Positions 50,256 through 60,620 of a stretch of 64,000 bases of DNA are shown piece by piece. The stretch lies in contig CAVTEI010000003.1 of the NCBI GenBank assembly GCA_963733765.1, positions 3,162,001 through 3,226,000 of the forward strand, read 5' to 3'. The notes under the pieces were generated by a model, which worked only from the letters and a program-made list of their open reading frames with translations, was not told the origin of the DNA and did not search any database. The position numbers and the translations under genes were made by a program. Position 1 is the first letter of the stretch, and each line of letters opens with the position of its first letter. Source of the DNA: DATKAS01 sp963733765. GTDB lineage: Bacteria; Actinomycetota; Acidimicrobiia; Acidimicrobiales; DATKAS01.

Positions 50256-51908
50256 TCAGACGAGCTCGACCGTCCCGGCCCCGCCGTCCACTCTGACGAG
50301 CGCGCCGGTCGGGATCCGCTGGGTGCCGTCCACCGTGCCGACCACTGCGGGGAACCCCATCTCGCGTCCCATGATCGCCGCGTGCGACGCGAAGCTGCCA
50401 TGGTCAGTGACGATCGCACCGACGACGTGCAGGAACGAGTTGAAAGACTCGCCCGTGGCCGAGGTGACGAGAACGTCGCCGTCTTGGAGTTCCAGCAGGT
50501 CGTCGAAGTTCCTCACAATGCGGGCCGTGCCGACATAGACGCCGGCGCTGCCGCCTATGCCCACGACGACGCGTTCGTCGCCCGCTGGCGCGGGGGCCTC
50601 GCCGAGGACTCCGCCGATCACGAAGCCGAGCGCGCTCATCACGCGGGCCAGCGGCGGGGGAAGGCCGTCCACGGGCGGCGGCGGCTCAGGCGGCGGGCCG
50701 AGCACGGGCGGGGCCCCGGCCTTGCTCGCCGACTTGCGCGCCGCGACGCGGGCCGTGAGCTCCTCCGCCGTTGGCGCGGGCGAGCCGTCGAGGATGGCGT
50801 CGATCTCGGCCGCACGCAGATCGAGGGTGTCGTACTGAAAGCCGATGCGGCCGGCGGCGAACAGCCGGCGACCGAGCTCGATCAGGGCGAGGCGCATCAA
50901 ACCGACCGCCGACGAGTCGCTGTAGAGGCCGCGCTCGTCGCGCAACCGGTACACGAGGCGCGCCTCGGCGAGCAGCTCGTCGAAACGGGCCTGCTCCTCC
51001 TCCGGCACCGCGTCGCGCAACTCGGCCGCCACCGCGTCGGCCCGTGCTGTGGAGTGGTCAGCGTCGTACGAGAATGCCGCCGCCAGCCGCCCGAGCACCA
51101 GGTCGGGACGCTCGATGACGGTCGGGTTCGTGAGATCGAACCCGGCCGCGATGCGGAACCCGACCGCAAGGACATACACGTCGACCGCGGGCTCTTTTGC
51201 GCGCAGCTCCTCGAGGCGCTCGGCGGCGGGCGTCTCCCCGCTCAGCAGTGCCGCGGCAGCCGGGTCGGCACGGAGCGCCTCAACGGCAGGCGTGATCTCC
51301 GGGTTGAGCACGCCGGACACCGGGGACCAACCGTCGAACACCGCGAAGATCGGGACGGGGTCGCGTCGAGTCCACGTCGCGGCATGGAGCACGAAGTCGC
51401 CGACCGGCACTAGTGCGGCGGCGTTGAACGTGTGGTGCTGCTCCCACATCTGAGCCATGTGATCGATGCACCGGTGCAGGTGGGCGCGGAGCTCCTCGTC
51501 ATCGAGAGTCGACAGGTCGATGGCCGCCAGCGCGCGGTGCTTCGCGATGGACCCCGGTTTCGCCTCGTCGTCCCAATGTTGCAAGGTGCCCCGCCAGATC
51601 CGCTGAGCGAAGGCGGCCTCGGCCAGCGCAGCGCGCCGGCCGATCTCGGCGCCGATCTCTTCCGGCGTCTTGGGACCGTCGGGTCCCGGGAGGTCGAAGG
51701 GAACGGGTTGCGTGTAGGGGAACCCGTTGACGAAGGCTTGGCGCAAGCAGTCGATCAGCGCGCCGTAGGGCGCGAGCGCGGTGGCGAAGCCCCGGGTGAA
51801 CCCCTCCGGGTACAGCTCCTGCAGCAGTGGCGTCACCGATGCGGGCAGATGCGCTCGATCCTGCATCCACGTGCCCGGACCGGGTGCTTCCCAAGCGTCG
51901 CCGTTCAT
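50256..51908 (-). CDS. PEP-utilising mobile-domain protein
   Basis: The 550-residue protein has a large mostly helical N-terminal part (about 1-420) of no assigned fold and a C-terminal PEP-utilisers mobile domain (about 465-550) with DGDVLVTSATGESFNSFLHVVGAIVTDHGSFASHAAIMGREMG (in parts; catalytic-type His in ASHAAI) and GFPAVVGT. A Pro-rich linker (PPPEPPPPVDGLPPPL, about 425-440) joins them. The ATP-grasp domain usually paired with this module is absent, so classical PEP synthase activity is unlikely. I use ATG 51908 instead of the long open frame to 52109. Confidence 0.8.
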   Translation of the reverse strand: MNGDAWEAPGPGTWMQDRAHLPASVTPLLQELYPEGFTRGFATALAPYGALIDCLRQAFVNGFPYTQPVPFDLPGPDGPKTPEEIGAEIGRRAALAEAAFAQRIWRGTLQHWDDEAKPGSIAKHRALAAIDLSTLDDEELRAHLHRCIDHMAQMWEQHHTFNAAALVPVGDFVLHAATWTRRDPVPIFAVFDGWSPVSGVLNPEITPAVEALRADPAAAALLSGETPAAERLEELRAKEPAVDVYVLAVGFRIAAGFDLTNPTVIERPDLVLGRLAAAFSYDADHSTARADAVAAELRDAVPEEEQARFDELLAEARLVYRLRDERGLYSDSSAVGLMRLALIELGRRLFAAGRIGFQYDTLDLRAAEIDAILDGSPAPTAEELTARVAARKSASKAGAPPVLGPPPEPPPPVDGLPPPLARVMSALGFVIGGVLGEAPAPAGDERVVVGIGGSAGVYVGTARIVRNFDDLLELQDGDVLVTSATGESFNSFLHVVGAIVTDHGSFASHAAIMGREMGFPAVVGTVDGTQRIPTGALVRVDGGAGTVELV

Positions 51909-52005
51909 GCCGCCCCCCTCGCCCCTGGCCGAGCGGGAGGAGCCCCGCGGCCGGAGTGCACGGTACCGCTCCGCACGGTCGTGATCCCAAGCCGAGCTCG
52001 CCGCG

Positions 52006-52800
52006 TCAGACGACCCACTGCCGCTTGCCTTCGCCCCTGAGCAGCCGGCCGAACTGCATGCCGGGGAAGTGGGCGCCAGCGATCGCCACCTCGAGCCCTT
52101 CGAGCTCACGCGCCAGTGCGTTTCGGGTGCGCTTCGCGAGCGCCACGTCGAAATCGAACAACGCGGACCACTCGTCGTCGACGAGCTGTACCGGGCAGTG
52201 GACGACGTCGCCCAGCATCATCGCCCGCTCCGCGCCGGACGACGCGACCACCACAGTGCTGCCGGGCGTGTGACCCGGCGCCGCCATGGCGTCGAGGCCG
52301 GGAAGGATCGGCATCGAGCCGGTCCACGTCTCGAACCGCTCACGCACGGGCTCGAGGTGGGCAGTGACGTCGTCGGGATGCTCGACCATGAAGTGATCCC
52401 AGTCGGCCTGTGAACAACGGAGGGTCGCGTTCGTGAACACGGGCTGCCCTTCGTGGACGGCCCAGCCCACGTGATCGATGTGAAGGTGGGTGAAGACGAC
52501 GTCGGTGATGTCTGACGGAGTCAGGCCGAGAGCGCCGAGGTTGTCGAGCATCGCGCCGCACTCGATCCCGAGGATCGTGCCCGGCCCCATGCCCGCATCG
52601 ATGAGGACGGTGCGGCCTCGGCCCCGGATGAGGAACCCGCCGACGGAGAACGGCAGCATGCCGTCCTCGTCCAAGAGGTCACGGTGGGCGGCCCACTGCT
52701 CGTCGGTCGTCCCGCGAAAGGTGAGGTTCGGACGGAAGCGGGCGCTGCCGTCGAGCACCGAGTCGATGCGGAGGTCGCCGAGGTCGAGGTTGCTTTGCAT
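52006..52800 (-). CDS. MBL-fold metallo-hydrolase
   Basis: This 264-residue protein has the metallo-beta-lactamase metal motif HLHIDHVGW (HxHxDH, about 105-113), a third histidine in APGHTPGS (about 185-192), Asp in MLGDVVH and a late AGAHFPGM. The order matches two-metal hydrolases. The frame is open far upstream, but ATG 52800 starts directly after the stop of the SCO6745-like gene (TGA 52804-52802), so translation is coupled. The substrate could be a lactone or other ester (family possibility only). Confidence 0.88.
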   Translation of the reverse strand: MQSNLDLGDLRIDSVLDGSARFRPNLTFRGTTDEQWAAHRDLLDEDGMLPFSVGGFLIRGRGRTVLIDAGMGPGTILGIECGAMLDNLGALGLTPSDITDVVFTHLHIDHVGWAVHEGQPVFTNATLRCSQADWDHFMVEHPDDVTAHLEPVRERFETWTGSMPILPGLDAMAAPGHTPGSTVVVASSGAERAMMLGDVVHCPVQLVDDEWSALFDFDVALAKRTRNALARELEGLEVAIAGAHFPGMQFGRLLRGEGKRQWVV

Positions 52801-52801
52801 G

Positions 52802-53563
52802 TCACATGTCGATCGCGTCGCGGATCGACGTGACGAGGCCGGCCAGCTCATCGAGCTCGTCAGCATCGAGCACATCGAAGTACGGAACCAGGATCTCGTT
52901 GTTGAGGTCCTCCGCTCGCGCTCGTCGAGCGCGAAGTGGCTCGACGCTCTCGAACGGTCCTTCCCATCCGAGGTGCTCGGCCCACGGTGGTCCGCTGCGC
53001 GGAGCAGGTGCGGGCGACGCGAGGACTGCCTGCAACGGAGTGAGGCCGACGGCATGCATGGCGATGATCGACGCGGCGCCGCGCAGCTCTCGCATTACGT
53101 GCATGGTGAGCGCGACCCTCGCACCGGGCACAGCCGGCGCGGGCACCGCGCGCCAGCCCGCGAACACCGCTCCCACCGACGCGGGCGCCGCGTCCTCCAC
53201 GCGCCGTGCGAGCTCGTCGAGGCGGCGGAGGGGCTCCTCGCCGAACCGCGGGAGCTCTCGTTCGCCCCAGTCGAGGATGCACGCCGTGTAGGCGTCGGCA
53301 ACCTGTCGGGGGGTCAAGCCAGCCGGGAGGTGATCCCACGCAGCGCGGACGCGACCGGGCGCGATGTACGCGAGGCCAGCGGTGGCGACGTCGGCATCGC
53401 CGTCACCGAGGACGCCGGCTCGACCGACGATCCAGAACTGCTCACCGTCGCGCAGCCCCAGCGCCACGCCGCGCTCGTCGGTCTCCTTCACGAGCATCCA
53501 ACCGCGAGTCCATTGCTGGATCGGCCGCTTGAGCGCGGCAACGGCTTCGAGCGTCGACGTCAT
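52802..53563 (-). CDS. SCO6745-like helical protein
   Basis: This 253-residue protein has EQFWIVGRAGVLGDGDADVATAGLAYIAPGRVRAAWD-like blocks (seen as FWIVGRAGVLG, AGLAYIAPGRVRAAWD), ILDWGERELPRFGEEPLRRL, and FAGWRAVPAPAVPGARVALTMHVMRELRGA (in parts). The GRAGVLG, AxxxFxP and helical C-terminus match the SCO6745/HTH_62-like family of unknown function found throughout actinobacteria. The longer frame to 53974 is not supported; ATG 53563. It leads an operon with the MBL hydrolase. Confidence 0.68.
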   Translation of the reverse strand: MTSTLEAVAALKRPIQQWTRGWMLVKETDERGVALGLRDGEQFWIVGRAGVLGDGDADVATAGLAYIAPGRVRAAWDHLPAGLTPRQVADAYTACILDWGERELPRFGEEPLRRLDELARRVEDAAPASVGAVFAGWRAVPAPAVPGARVALTMHVMRELRGAASIIAMHAVGLTPLQAVLASPAPAPRSGPPWAEHLGWEGPFESVEPLRARRARAEDLNNEILVPYFDVLDADELDELAGLVTSIRDAIDM

Positions 53564-53713
53564 GTCCCCTCCGAGCTGCTGGCGTCCGGCCGACCGTACC
53601 AAGCAGGTGGCAGGCTGCGGCCAGGGCGCTCGCCCCGGCGTTGACCTGAACGCAACGTGACGGCGGATTCGGCTTTCCGTCTCGAAGTCGAGGGTCGGCG
53701 GTAAGGAGCCGAC

Positions 53714-55341
53714 GTGACGTCTTGCCGTGTTCAGCCCGGAAGCACCCACCGTGTTCGCTGATCGGAGGCAGGCACACACTGCGAGGCGCCGGCGCGGCAT
53801 GCAGGCATTACGCGGCCCTGGCCAGTGTCGGCGTGGCGCTCGCCGCCATCGTCGCCCTCGGTCCCGTGCCGTCCGCTGGTGCGGTGCCGCCCCCGGGTGG
53901 CGCAATCGTGGTCGGCCTGGTCGGACCGGAGTGTCCAGCCGGGACGACGACGCCTCCTCCAATTCAGGCCGCAATCAACGCTGCCGCGCCGGGTTCAACG
54001 ATCTATGTCTGCGGGTCTGTACACCGAACAGCTGACGATCAACAAGCCACTCACGCTGCTCGGCGCCCAGTTCGGCCAAGACGCCCGCAACGGTCGCACC
54101 GACGCGACCGCGGAAACGGTGTTCGACGTGCCCACAGGCGCGATCGTGTACACGACGGGGGCCACGACCGGAAGGCTCGACGGGTTCACGCTTCGGAATG
54201 CCGACGGAGCGGCCGTGCTCGGCATCAACAACACCGGAGCGCAGAGCTACAGATTCCAGAACAACATCCTCACCGCCAACACGACGGCCATGAACTTTCA
54301 GACCGTCGGGCCGACGGTCACGCTCATCTCGCGCAACCGGTTCGTCGCCAATACCAAGCCCGGGAGCAACACCGGCACCAGCATCTTCATCACCAACGGA
54401 TTCGTCGCCGGAATGACAGTGGAGGACAACCTCTTCCAAGGAAACGTCGGCAGCTCGGCTGCCGACATCAACACCCCAGGTGCCGCGACACCGAGCAGCG
54501 GAATCATCATCCGTAACAACACGAGCATCGACGACCAGACGTTTGCCGTGATCAACAACACCACGGGCACACAAGTGCTGGACAACACGATCACAAAAAC
54601 CGATCCTGCCCGCGGCGAGCGGCACAGCGATCTTGCTCTTTGACGGCAACGCCGGGGCCGTGATCACCGGCAACACGATCGACGGCGGCACAGCTGCGGG
54701 CATCGCCGACTCGGCCGGATCTCAGCCGTCGGGCAGCCCAACGATCGCGAACAACGAGATCAGCAACCGAACGGTCGGCGTCCGACTCAGCCAGGCGGGC
54801 GCGACTGTGAGCGGCAACACGATCACGAACTCGTCGCAGTTCGGCATCTGGATGCAAGGAACCTCCAGCGGCGGAACCATCAACGGCAACACGATGACGT
54901 CAACGGTCGGTGTCGACTGTCAGGACGACAGCACCGGAAGCGGCAACTGCGGGGACGGCCAACACGTGGACTGCGAACGTCGGTGTCACGAGCAGTCCCG
55001 CCGGGTTGTGCTCGCCGGCTCCGCCCACCACGACGACCACCACCTCGGGGACGACGCCCACCACCTCGGGAACCACGCCCACTACCCCGACGACGCTCGC
55101 CTCGACCACCACGACAGCCGCAACCACGACAACCACCACCGTGACGACGACGCCCACCTCGACACCGGACGGATCGTCGCCTGACGGGTCTTCGCCTGGT
55201 TCGACGACGGACGTCGACTCCGAGAGTCAGCTTCCCGTCACCGGTGGGCGTGGCCCCGCCCCGGCCATCCTGCTCGGACTGCTTCTGATAGCCGGGGGAA
55301 GCGTTCTCATTCGTCTCCGTCGAACGCCCGACGTCACCTAG
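53714..55341 (+). pseudogene. LPxTG-anchored parallel beta-helix surface protein, multiply frameshifted
   Basis: GTG 53714 follows AAGGAG five bases upstream. Joined pieces in successive frames read: an Arg-rich start, a signal core ASVGVALAAIVALGPVPSAGA, PPPIQAAINAAAPGSTIYV, then GLYTEQLTINKPLTLLGAQFG. A long series of beta-helix turns follows (SRNRFVANT, IRNNTSIDDQ, VLDNTITK, ITGNTIDGG, ANNEISN, VSGNTITN, INGNTMTS), then a Thr/Pro linker, and finally QLPVTGG, a hydrophobic segment and RLRR. That end is a sortase signal. Shifts are near 53752, 53815, 54013, 54615 and 54945, all single-base insertions. The protein is about 540 residues; no sortase is in the window. Confidence 0.72.
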
Positions 55342-55387
55342 AACTCTCACGTCCTAACCGTCGTTCGTACGCAAGCCCTCTCGGAAG

Positions 55388-56446
55388 TCACACGAAGTGG
55401 GGCATCACCTCGTCGATGAACAGCTGCAGGCTCCCCTTCGCTTCTTCGAACGTCATGTCGCCAGTCGGCAGCTGCAGGACCAAGTAGTCGCATCGCCCGT
55501 CGACCACATGCTGCTCGACGCGCGCCCTCGCCTGCGCCGGGGTGCCTGAAGCCGCGGTGAAGTCGGGAAGCAGCGCGTCTCCCCCTGGTCCGATGAGAGC
55601 CAACGCGGCGTGCGCTTGGGGATTGAGTGCTGCCTCCGCTTCGGCGTCGTCGAGCGCGAGGCGGTCGAGCTCGTGCACCCGGGCGATCCGTTTGAACAGT
55701 CCCTTCCATCCGCGAGCGGCGATGGCCTTGGCTTCGGCCTCGTCGTGGGACACGGCGATGAGGTCGACGACGCCGACGCGGGGCTTCGCGCCCGGCGCAT
55801 CTGCTCGCACCGGTGCGTCTGCGAACTCGTGCCAGGTCTGCACGTAGACGTCGTAGGCCTCTTGCGGGATCGGCCCCGGCCACATCAGGTTCAGCCCGAA
55901 CCGGCCCGCTGTAACCGGGTTCCCTGGGTACCAGAACGGCGGGTTCGGCTGCTGGAACGTCGACATCGAGACGTCGATGGGCGGGAAGCTGTAGTGCTTC
56001 CCTCCCGTCGGATCGACCCGACCGGTGCGCAAGCCCTGAAGGATGAGCGTGAGGGCTTCCTCGAATCGATCGTGGGAGTTGAACCAGTCGCCATCGAACC
56101 AGAAGTGCTCGATCGCGGCGATGCCTCGTCCGACGCCGTACTCGACGCGTCCGCCAGTGAGCTGGTCGAGGACACAGATGTCTTCGAGCACGCGCAGCGG
56201 ATGGTGGAGCGGGAGGAGCTTCACCATCGGGCCGAGCCGGATCTGGCTGGTCGCCTCGGCGGCCGCCGCGAGAAAGATCTCCTGATCGGGGGCGAGACAC
56301 AAGTCGGTGCCGTGATGCTCGGCGACGTGGTAGCCGGTGAAGCCGGCGGCGTCGAGCATCTTGACGAGCTCGATCCGGTCGCGAAGCAGCTGGTGCATCG
56401 ACGTGCCGGGAATGCCCTCGATGTGGTCGAAAAGCCCGAACTCCAC
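55388..56446 (-). CDS. LLM-class flavin-dependent (luciferase-like) monooxygenase
   Basis: This 352-residue TIM-barrel enzyme begins VEFGLFDHIEGIPGTSMHQL and has AGFTGYHVAEHHGTDL, RLGPMVKLLPLHHPLRVLEDI, GGRVEYGVGRGIAA and PPFWYPGNPVTAGRFG, the same blocks as the gene at 39019. The start is GTG 56446, six bases after GGAGGT and two bases after the VOC stop; the open frame to 56536 overlaps that gene. It is the last gene of the long operon from 63794 and would supply a further oxygenation step in the predicted pathway. Confidence 0.86.
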   Translation of the reverse strand: MEFGLFDHIEGIPGTSMHQLLRDRIELVKMLDAAGFTGYHVAEHHGTDLCLAPDQEIFLAAAAEATSQIRLGPMVKLLPLHHPLRVLEDICVLDQLTGGRVEYGVGRGIAAIEHFWFDGDWFNSHDRFEEALTLILQGLRTGRVDPTGGKHYSFPPIDVSMSTFQQPNPPFWYPGNPVTAGRFGLNLMWPGPIPQEAYDVYVQTWHEFADAPVRADAPGAKPRVGVVDLIAVSHDEAEAKAIAARGWKGLFKRIARVHELDRLALDDAEAEAALNPQAHAALALIGPGGDALLPDFTAASGTPAQARARVEQHVVDGRCDYLVLQLPTGDMTFEEAKGSLQLFIDEVMPHFV

Positions 56447-56448
56447 GA

Positions 56449-57141
56449 TCAGACCTCCGGCGAGACGGGAGGTGTCGTCTCGCTCATCTGCTCCCACACT
56501 TGCTCGTCTGCGAGGGCCATGACCCGCGCATGCCACGCAGGATGCTCGTCGTCCTGGACACTGCTCGGATGCGGACGCGCCGGCTGGGGCACGGGTTCCG
56601 CGGTCGGCTCGAACCCGGTCGGCTCCTTCAGCGCCGCGAGCTCAGCTTCGGTGATGCCACACAAGCCCACGACCTCCGGGTCGATCCACGCTTCGCCATC
56701 GATGTGGGTGCCGCAGGAGATCTCGAGGTTCAAGCCCTCCGGGCCGTCGAAGTAGATCGACTGGGTGAACCCGTGGTCGATCGGGCCGAGGACCTGCACG
56801 CCACGCGAGCGGAGCCGATCACGCATCGCAAGGATGTCGGAGAGCGAGTCGACGTGGAACGCCACGTGTTGCATCGTGCCGCCGCGGATGTCACCGCCGG
56901 GGCCGTTCGCGTGGCTCACCCCGTACTCGATGTCCTTGCTGTTCTCCGGCATCTGCACGAACGCGACGTAGCTGTCCGGGGCGAGCTCCACGAACCCGTG
57001 GTAGGCGCCCTTGGCGCCGTGCATCCAGTACAGCGCCTTCAGCGGAAGGCCGAGGACGTCGCACCAGAACTCGAGCTGCCCTTTCATGTCGGTGGTGGAC
57101 AACGCGAGATGGTTCACACCTCGCGGATGGAGGTGACTCAT
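56449..57141 (-). CDS. VOC-superfamily (extradiol dioxygenase-like) protein
   Basis: This 230-residue protein has a paired VOC fold. The metal ligands are His in GVNHLALSTTDM, His in MQHVAFHVDS and Glu in GLNLEISCGTH, the facial triad of type I extradiol dioxygenases and glyoxalases. WMHGAKGAYHGFVELAP lines the first module. The C-terminal 60 residues are Pro/Glu-rich and extra to the fold. Located between the transporter ATPase and an LLM monooxygenase in an operon with a ring-hydroxylase-type flavoprotein, ring cleavage is plausible (inference). ATG 57141 follows AGGAGAGG-type sequence. Confidence 0.85.
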   Translation of the reverse strand: MSHLHPRGVNHLALSTTDMKGQLEFWCDVLGLPLKALYWMHGAKGAYHGFVELAPDSYVAFVQMPENSKDIEYGVSHANGPGGDIRGGTMQHVAFHVDSLSDILAMRDRLRSRGVQVLGPIDHGFTQSIYFDGPEGLNLEISCGTHIDGEAWIDPEVVGLCGITEAELAALKEPTGFEPTAEPVPQPARPHPSSVQDDEHPAWHARVMALADEQVWEQMSETTPPVSPEV

Positions 57142-57155
57142 GTGCTGCTCCTCTC

Positions 57156-57840
57156 CTAGTGCACTCCCAGATACTTGCTCTCGATCTCGCCGACGTTCGC
57201 CCGCAGCTCGTCGGTGCTGCCTTCAGTCTCTACCCGTCCGTTGACGAGCACGTAGGCGCGGTCGGCGACGTCGAGCGCGAGCCGGGCGAACTGCTCCACG
57301 ATGACGACGGCTGTGCCCGAGTCTGCCGCGTCGCGGACTGCCTTCATCAGTCGCTGTACCACCCGAGGAGCCAACCCGAACGACAGCTCGTCAATGAGCA
57401 GCAGCTTGGGCTCCCTCGAGAGGACCGCAGCGAGGCCGAGCATCTGCTGCTCGCCGCCCGACAACAGCCCCGCCGGTCGGTCGAGCAGCGGCCCGAGCTC
57501 GGGGAAGAGCGTCAGCACATCGCCCTTGCCCGCGTGCGAGCCGCAAGTTCTCGCGCGCGGTCAGGCTGAAGAAGATCGAGCGATCGTCGGTCATGACACC
57601 CAGGCCTTGACGCGCGCGCCCCGCCAGCGACGACCGGTCACGTGCACCCATGAACCAGATCTCGCCGGCGAGCGGGCGGAGCACGCCGGCGAGCGTCAGC
57701 AGGGCGGTCGTCTTGCCCGCGCCGTTGCGGCCCAGCATCGCGACGACCTCGCCGGACTCCACCCGCAGGTTGAGATCGCGGACGACGGTCACGTCGCCGT
57801 AGCCGGCGTCGACACCACGTGTCTCCATCACCGCGTTCAC
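57156..57840 (-). pseudogene. livF: LivF-type ABC ATPase, frameshifted
   Basis: The ATPase starts at GTG 57840, overlapping the transporter fusion stop (GTGA). Frame one gives GYGDVTVVRDLNLRVESGE, Walker A GRNGAGKTTAL and VMTDDRSIFFSLTARENLRLA. After about 57530 another frame gives VLTLFPELGPLLDRPAGLLSGGEQQML, Walker B LLLIDELSFGLAP and the tail ESKYLGVH. Together they make a full LivF of about 228 residues. One base change explains the break. It works with the LivH-LivM-LivG fusion and the lipoprotein at 60621 in uptake. Confidence 0.82.
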
Positions 57841-60580
57841 GCCAGGACCATCCCTTTCCCGGCCTCACCCACGTCGGCGTCGCCGAGGAACGCCGCGACG
57901 ACGCCGGGATCCGAGAGCACGACGTTCGGTTCGCCCTCGGCGATCACTTTCCCGAAGTCGAGCACGACGATTCGATCCGACACGCGCCTGACAAGGTGCA
58001 CGTCGTGCTCGACGAGCAGCACTCCCATGCCCCAGCTCTCCGCCAGCGCCCTGATCACCTCGCCGACCTCTTCTCGCTCGTGGTGGTCGAGACCGGAGCA
58101 AGGCTCATCGAGAAGGAGGATCGACGGTTCGGTCGCGATCGCACGAGCGAGTGCGACCAACTTGCGCTGGCCGGTGCCGAGGTCACCGGGCATGTCCCCG
58201 AGACGTTCGTCGAGCTGCAACACCTGGATCGCCCGCACCATCGCGGCGGTGGGCTTGCCTTGGCGCGGCCACACCAGATCGCTGAGGACTGACCAGTTCC
58301 GGTCGACATCGGAGGCGATGCGGAGGTTGTCGAGCACCGGCAGGTCTTCGATCAGCTCCAAGCTCTGCCATGAGCGACTGATTCCCGCTCGCGCCCGGGC
58401 GTGGGCCGACATTGCCGACAGATCGACGCCGCCGACTTCGACGCGCCCCGTGCTGCGGACGAACCCGGTGATGGCGTCGATGAGCGTCGTCTTGCCCGCG
58501 CCGTTCGCACCGACGACGCCCACGATCTCGCCCGGCCTGACCTCGAGGCTGACGTCAGCAACAGCTCGCACAGACGCGAACGTGACCTCGACCGAACGCA
58601 CGGTCAACGCTGCGGGCTTCACTCGATGTCGCGCTTCACCGCCTGGCTCGGAGCCACCCAAGTGCTCCCGGCGCCAACGCTCGGCGCGCGAGCGTCGCGC
58701 CGGGACAGGCAGACGTCGGCGCACCGAGCGGACCGTCTCCACCGTGGCGGCGGCGATGCCGTCGGGCGACGTGATGATCGTGAAGATCAGGAGGAAGCCG
58801 CCGAGCAAGGCCATCTTCACCGGCGATATGCCGAAGATCGAGTTCAGCGCCAAGTTGCCGACGCCGGCCGGCTGCAGCGTGCTCCCGAACAACGCGCCCA
58901 GGACGCTGCCCGCGCCTCCCACCACGCTGTAGCTGACGGCAGTGATGTTGCTCAGCACGGAGAACTGCGTGAAGAGAGCGACGGAGCCCCTGAACGCGAC
59001 CAAGACGCCTCCGAGCCCGGTGATCGCCGCCGCGATCGCGAACGCGAGGAGCTTGGTCGTGACGACGTTGATGCCCAGACCCGCGGCGGCCCGCTCGTTG
59101 CCACGGACCGCGATCATCCGCCTCCCGGACGCGCTGCGGCGGAGGTTGGCGACGAGCAACGCCACCACGACGACGAAGCCGAGGACCAAGTACGCGAAGC
59201 GATTCACGTGGAGGAGGCTGCCGAAGTCGATCCCGAAGATGCGGAAGGAGCCGTCGTCCGTGACCGGGATCCCCGGCCGCCCCCGGAGATCGACTCGTTG
59301 TTGAAGATCAGTGCCTGGATCGCGACCGCGAGGCCCAGCGTCGCGACCGCGAGGCTCACGCCGCGTGTGCGAGCCGAGGGAAGGCCGACGATGAGGCCGA
59401 CCGGAATTGCAGCCAGCGTCGCCATCACGAGCACGATCGGAAACGGCAGCCCGAGGTCGTCAGTCAGCCGCGCGGCAATCAGGCCTCCCACTCCCGACAG
59501 CGTGATCTGCGCCAGCGACAGCTGTCCCGCGTACCCGAGCAGCACCGTGAGCGACAGGAGCGGGATCGCCGCCAGCAGCGAGGTGGTCAGCGCGGCAGTG
59601 CCCTTGTCGTTCAGGATCGGACCGATCAGCGCGACGGTCACCGCCGCCGCAACGAGGACCACTCCGATGCGGATCTCTCCCGTCCCGACGTGGGGTAGAC
59701 GCTCGCCGACGAAGCTGCGGAGGGGCAGCGTGTTTCCTTGCACGACGATCACCGCGATGATCACGAAGAACGGCACGGCGTCGGCGAGCCCGGTGATCCC
59801 GAGGTCGTGAATGCTGAACAGCGACTGCATCATGCCGATCGCGAGACCGCCGACGAGCGTCAGTGGAAACGAACGCAGTCGACCGATCAATGCCGCGGCC
59901 AACACCGTGACGGTCAGCGCGTGGCCGTTTCCGATCGCCACCCCGGTGATCGGCGCAAGCAGGACACCCGCCAAGCCGGCAAGAGCCCCTCCGATCACCC
60001 AGTTGATCGACCCCACCATCCCCACGCGCCAACCGAGCGCAGCGAGCTTGCGCGGGTGCTCCGAGACCGCAGTCGTCGCGAGCCCGAAGGTGGTTCGCGA
60101 GTACACAGCGGCGAGACCGAGTGACAAGGCGACGGCGATCCCCAGGAGGATCAGACGGCTCGCGGGAACGGCGATCCCGCCTCCGAGTTCGACGGTGCCA
60201 CTCGGCAGGAACTCGTCGACGGCGAGGGGATTGGGGCCGTACCGAAGCTGGACAGCGGACTCGAGGATGATCAGGACCGCGAGCGTGGCGATCACGCGCA
60301 TCAAGTTCGAGCTTCGGCGCGGGAGCACCATGACCAGCACATAGGTCGCGAACCCAAGCGCCGCGCCCAGCAACACGCTCACCGCGCCGCCCGCCCACGT
60401 CGTCCAACCCGCTTCTCGGGTCAAGTCCCAGAACACGTACGAGCACGCCATGCCGATGCCGCCGGTGGCGAAGTTCAGCACCCCGCTGCTGCGATACATC
60501 ACGACGAGACCGAGCGCGGTCAACGAGATCAACGCTCCTGCTCCCAAACCCAGGAGCAGGAGCGTGACGTTCAAAGACAT
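57837..60580 (-). CDS. LivH-LivM-LivG fusion: permease, permease and ATPase in one chain (one frameshift)
   Basis: Two frames, 60580-59204 and 59207-57837, form one chain of about 914 residues. Residues about 1-290 are LivH (GLVVMYRSSGVLNFATGGIGM). Residues about 300-640 are LivM (LLGYAGQLSLAQITLSGVGG, GRRMIAVRGNERAAAGLGIN, GISPVKMALLGG). Residues about 650-914 are LivG (GVVGANGAGKTTL, LLLDEPCSGLD, signature changed to GTGQRK). The frame changes near 59280, within LivM, after NNESISGG, where DDGSFRIFGIDFG resumes. Such three-part fusions are known in actinobacteria, so the fusion itself is probably real and only the shift is suspect. Confidence 0.82.
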
Positions 60581-60620
60581 AGGCGCTCCGGAGTGTCGCC
60601 CGCTCGGGGCAAGTGCGCTC

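Noticed and set aside
54910..55157. Val/Gly-rich minus-strand frame in the Thr-rich linker region, which could pass for a membrane protein
   Set aside because: It is the reverse complement of the ACC/ACG repeats of the Thr/Pro linker; low complexity explains the Val/Gly run.
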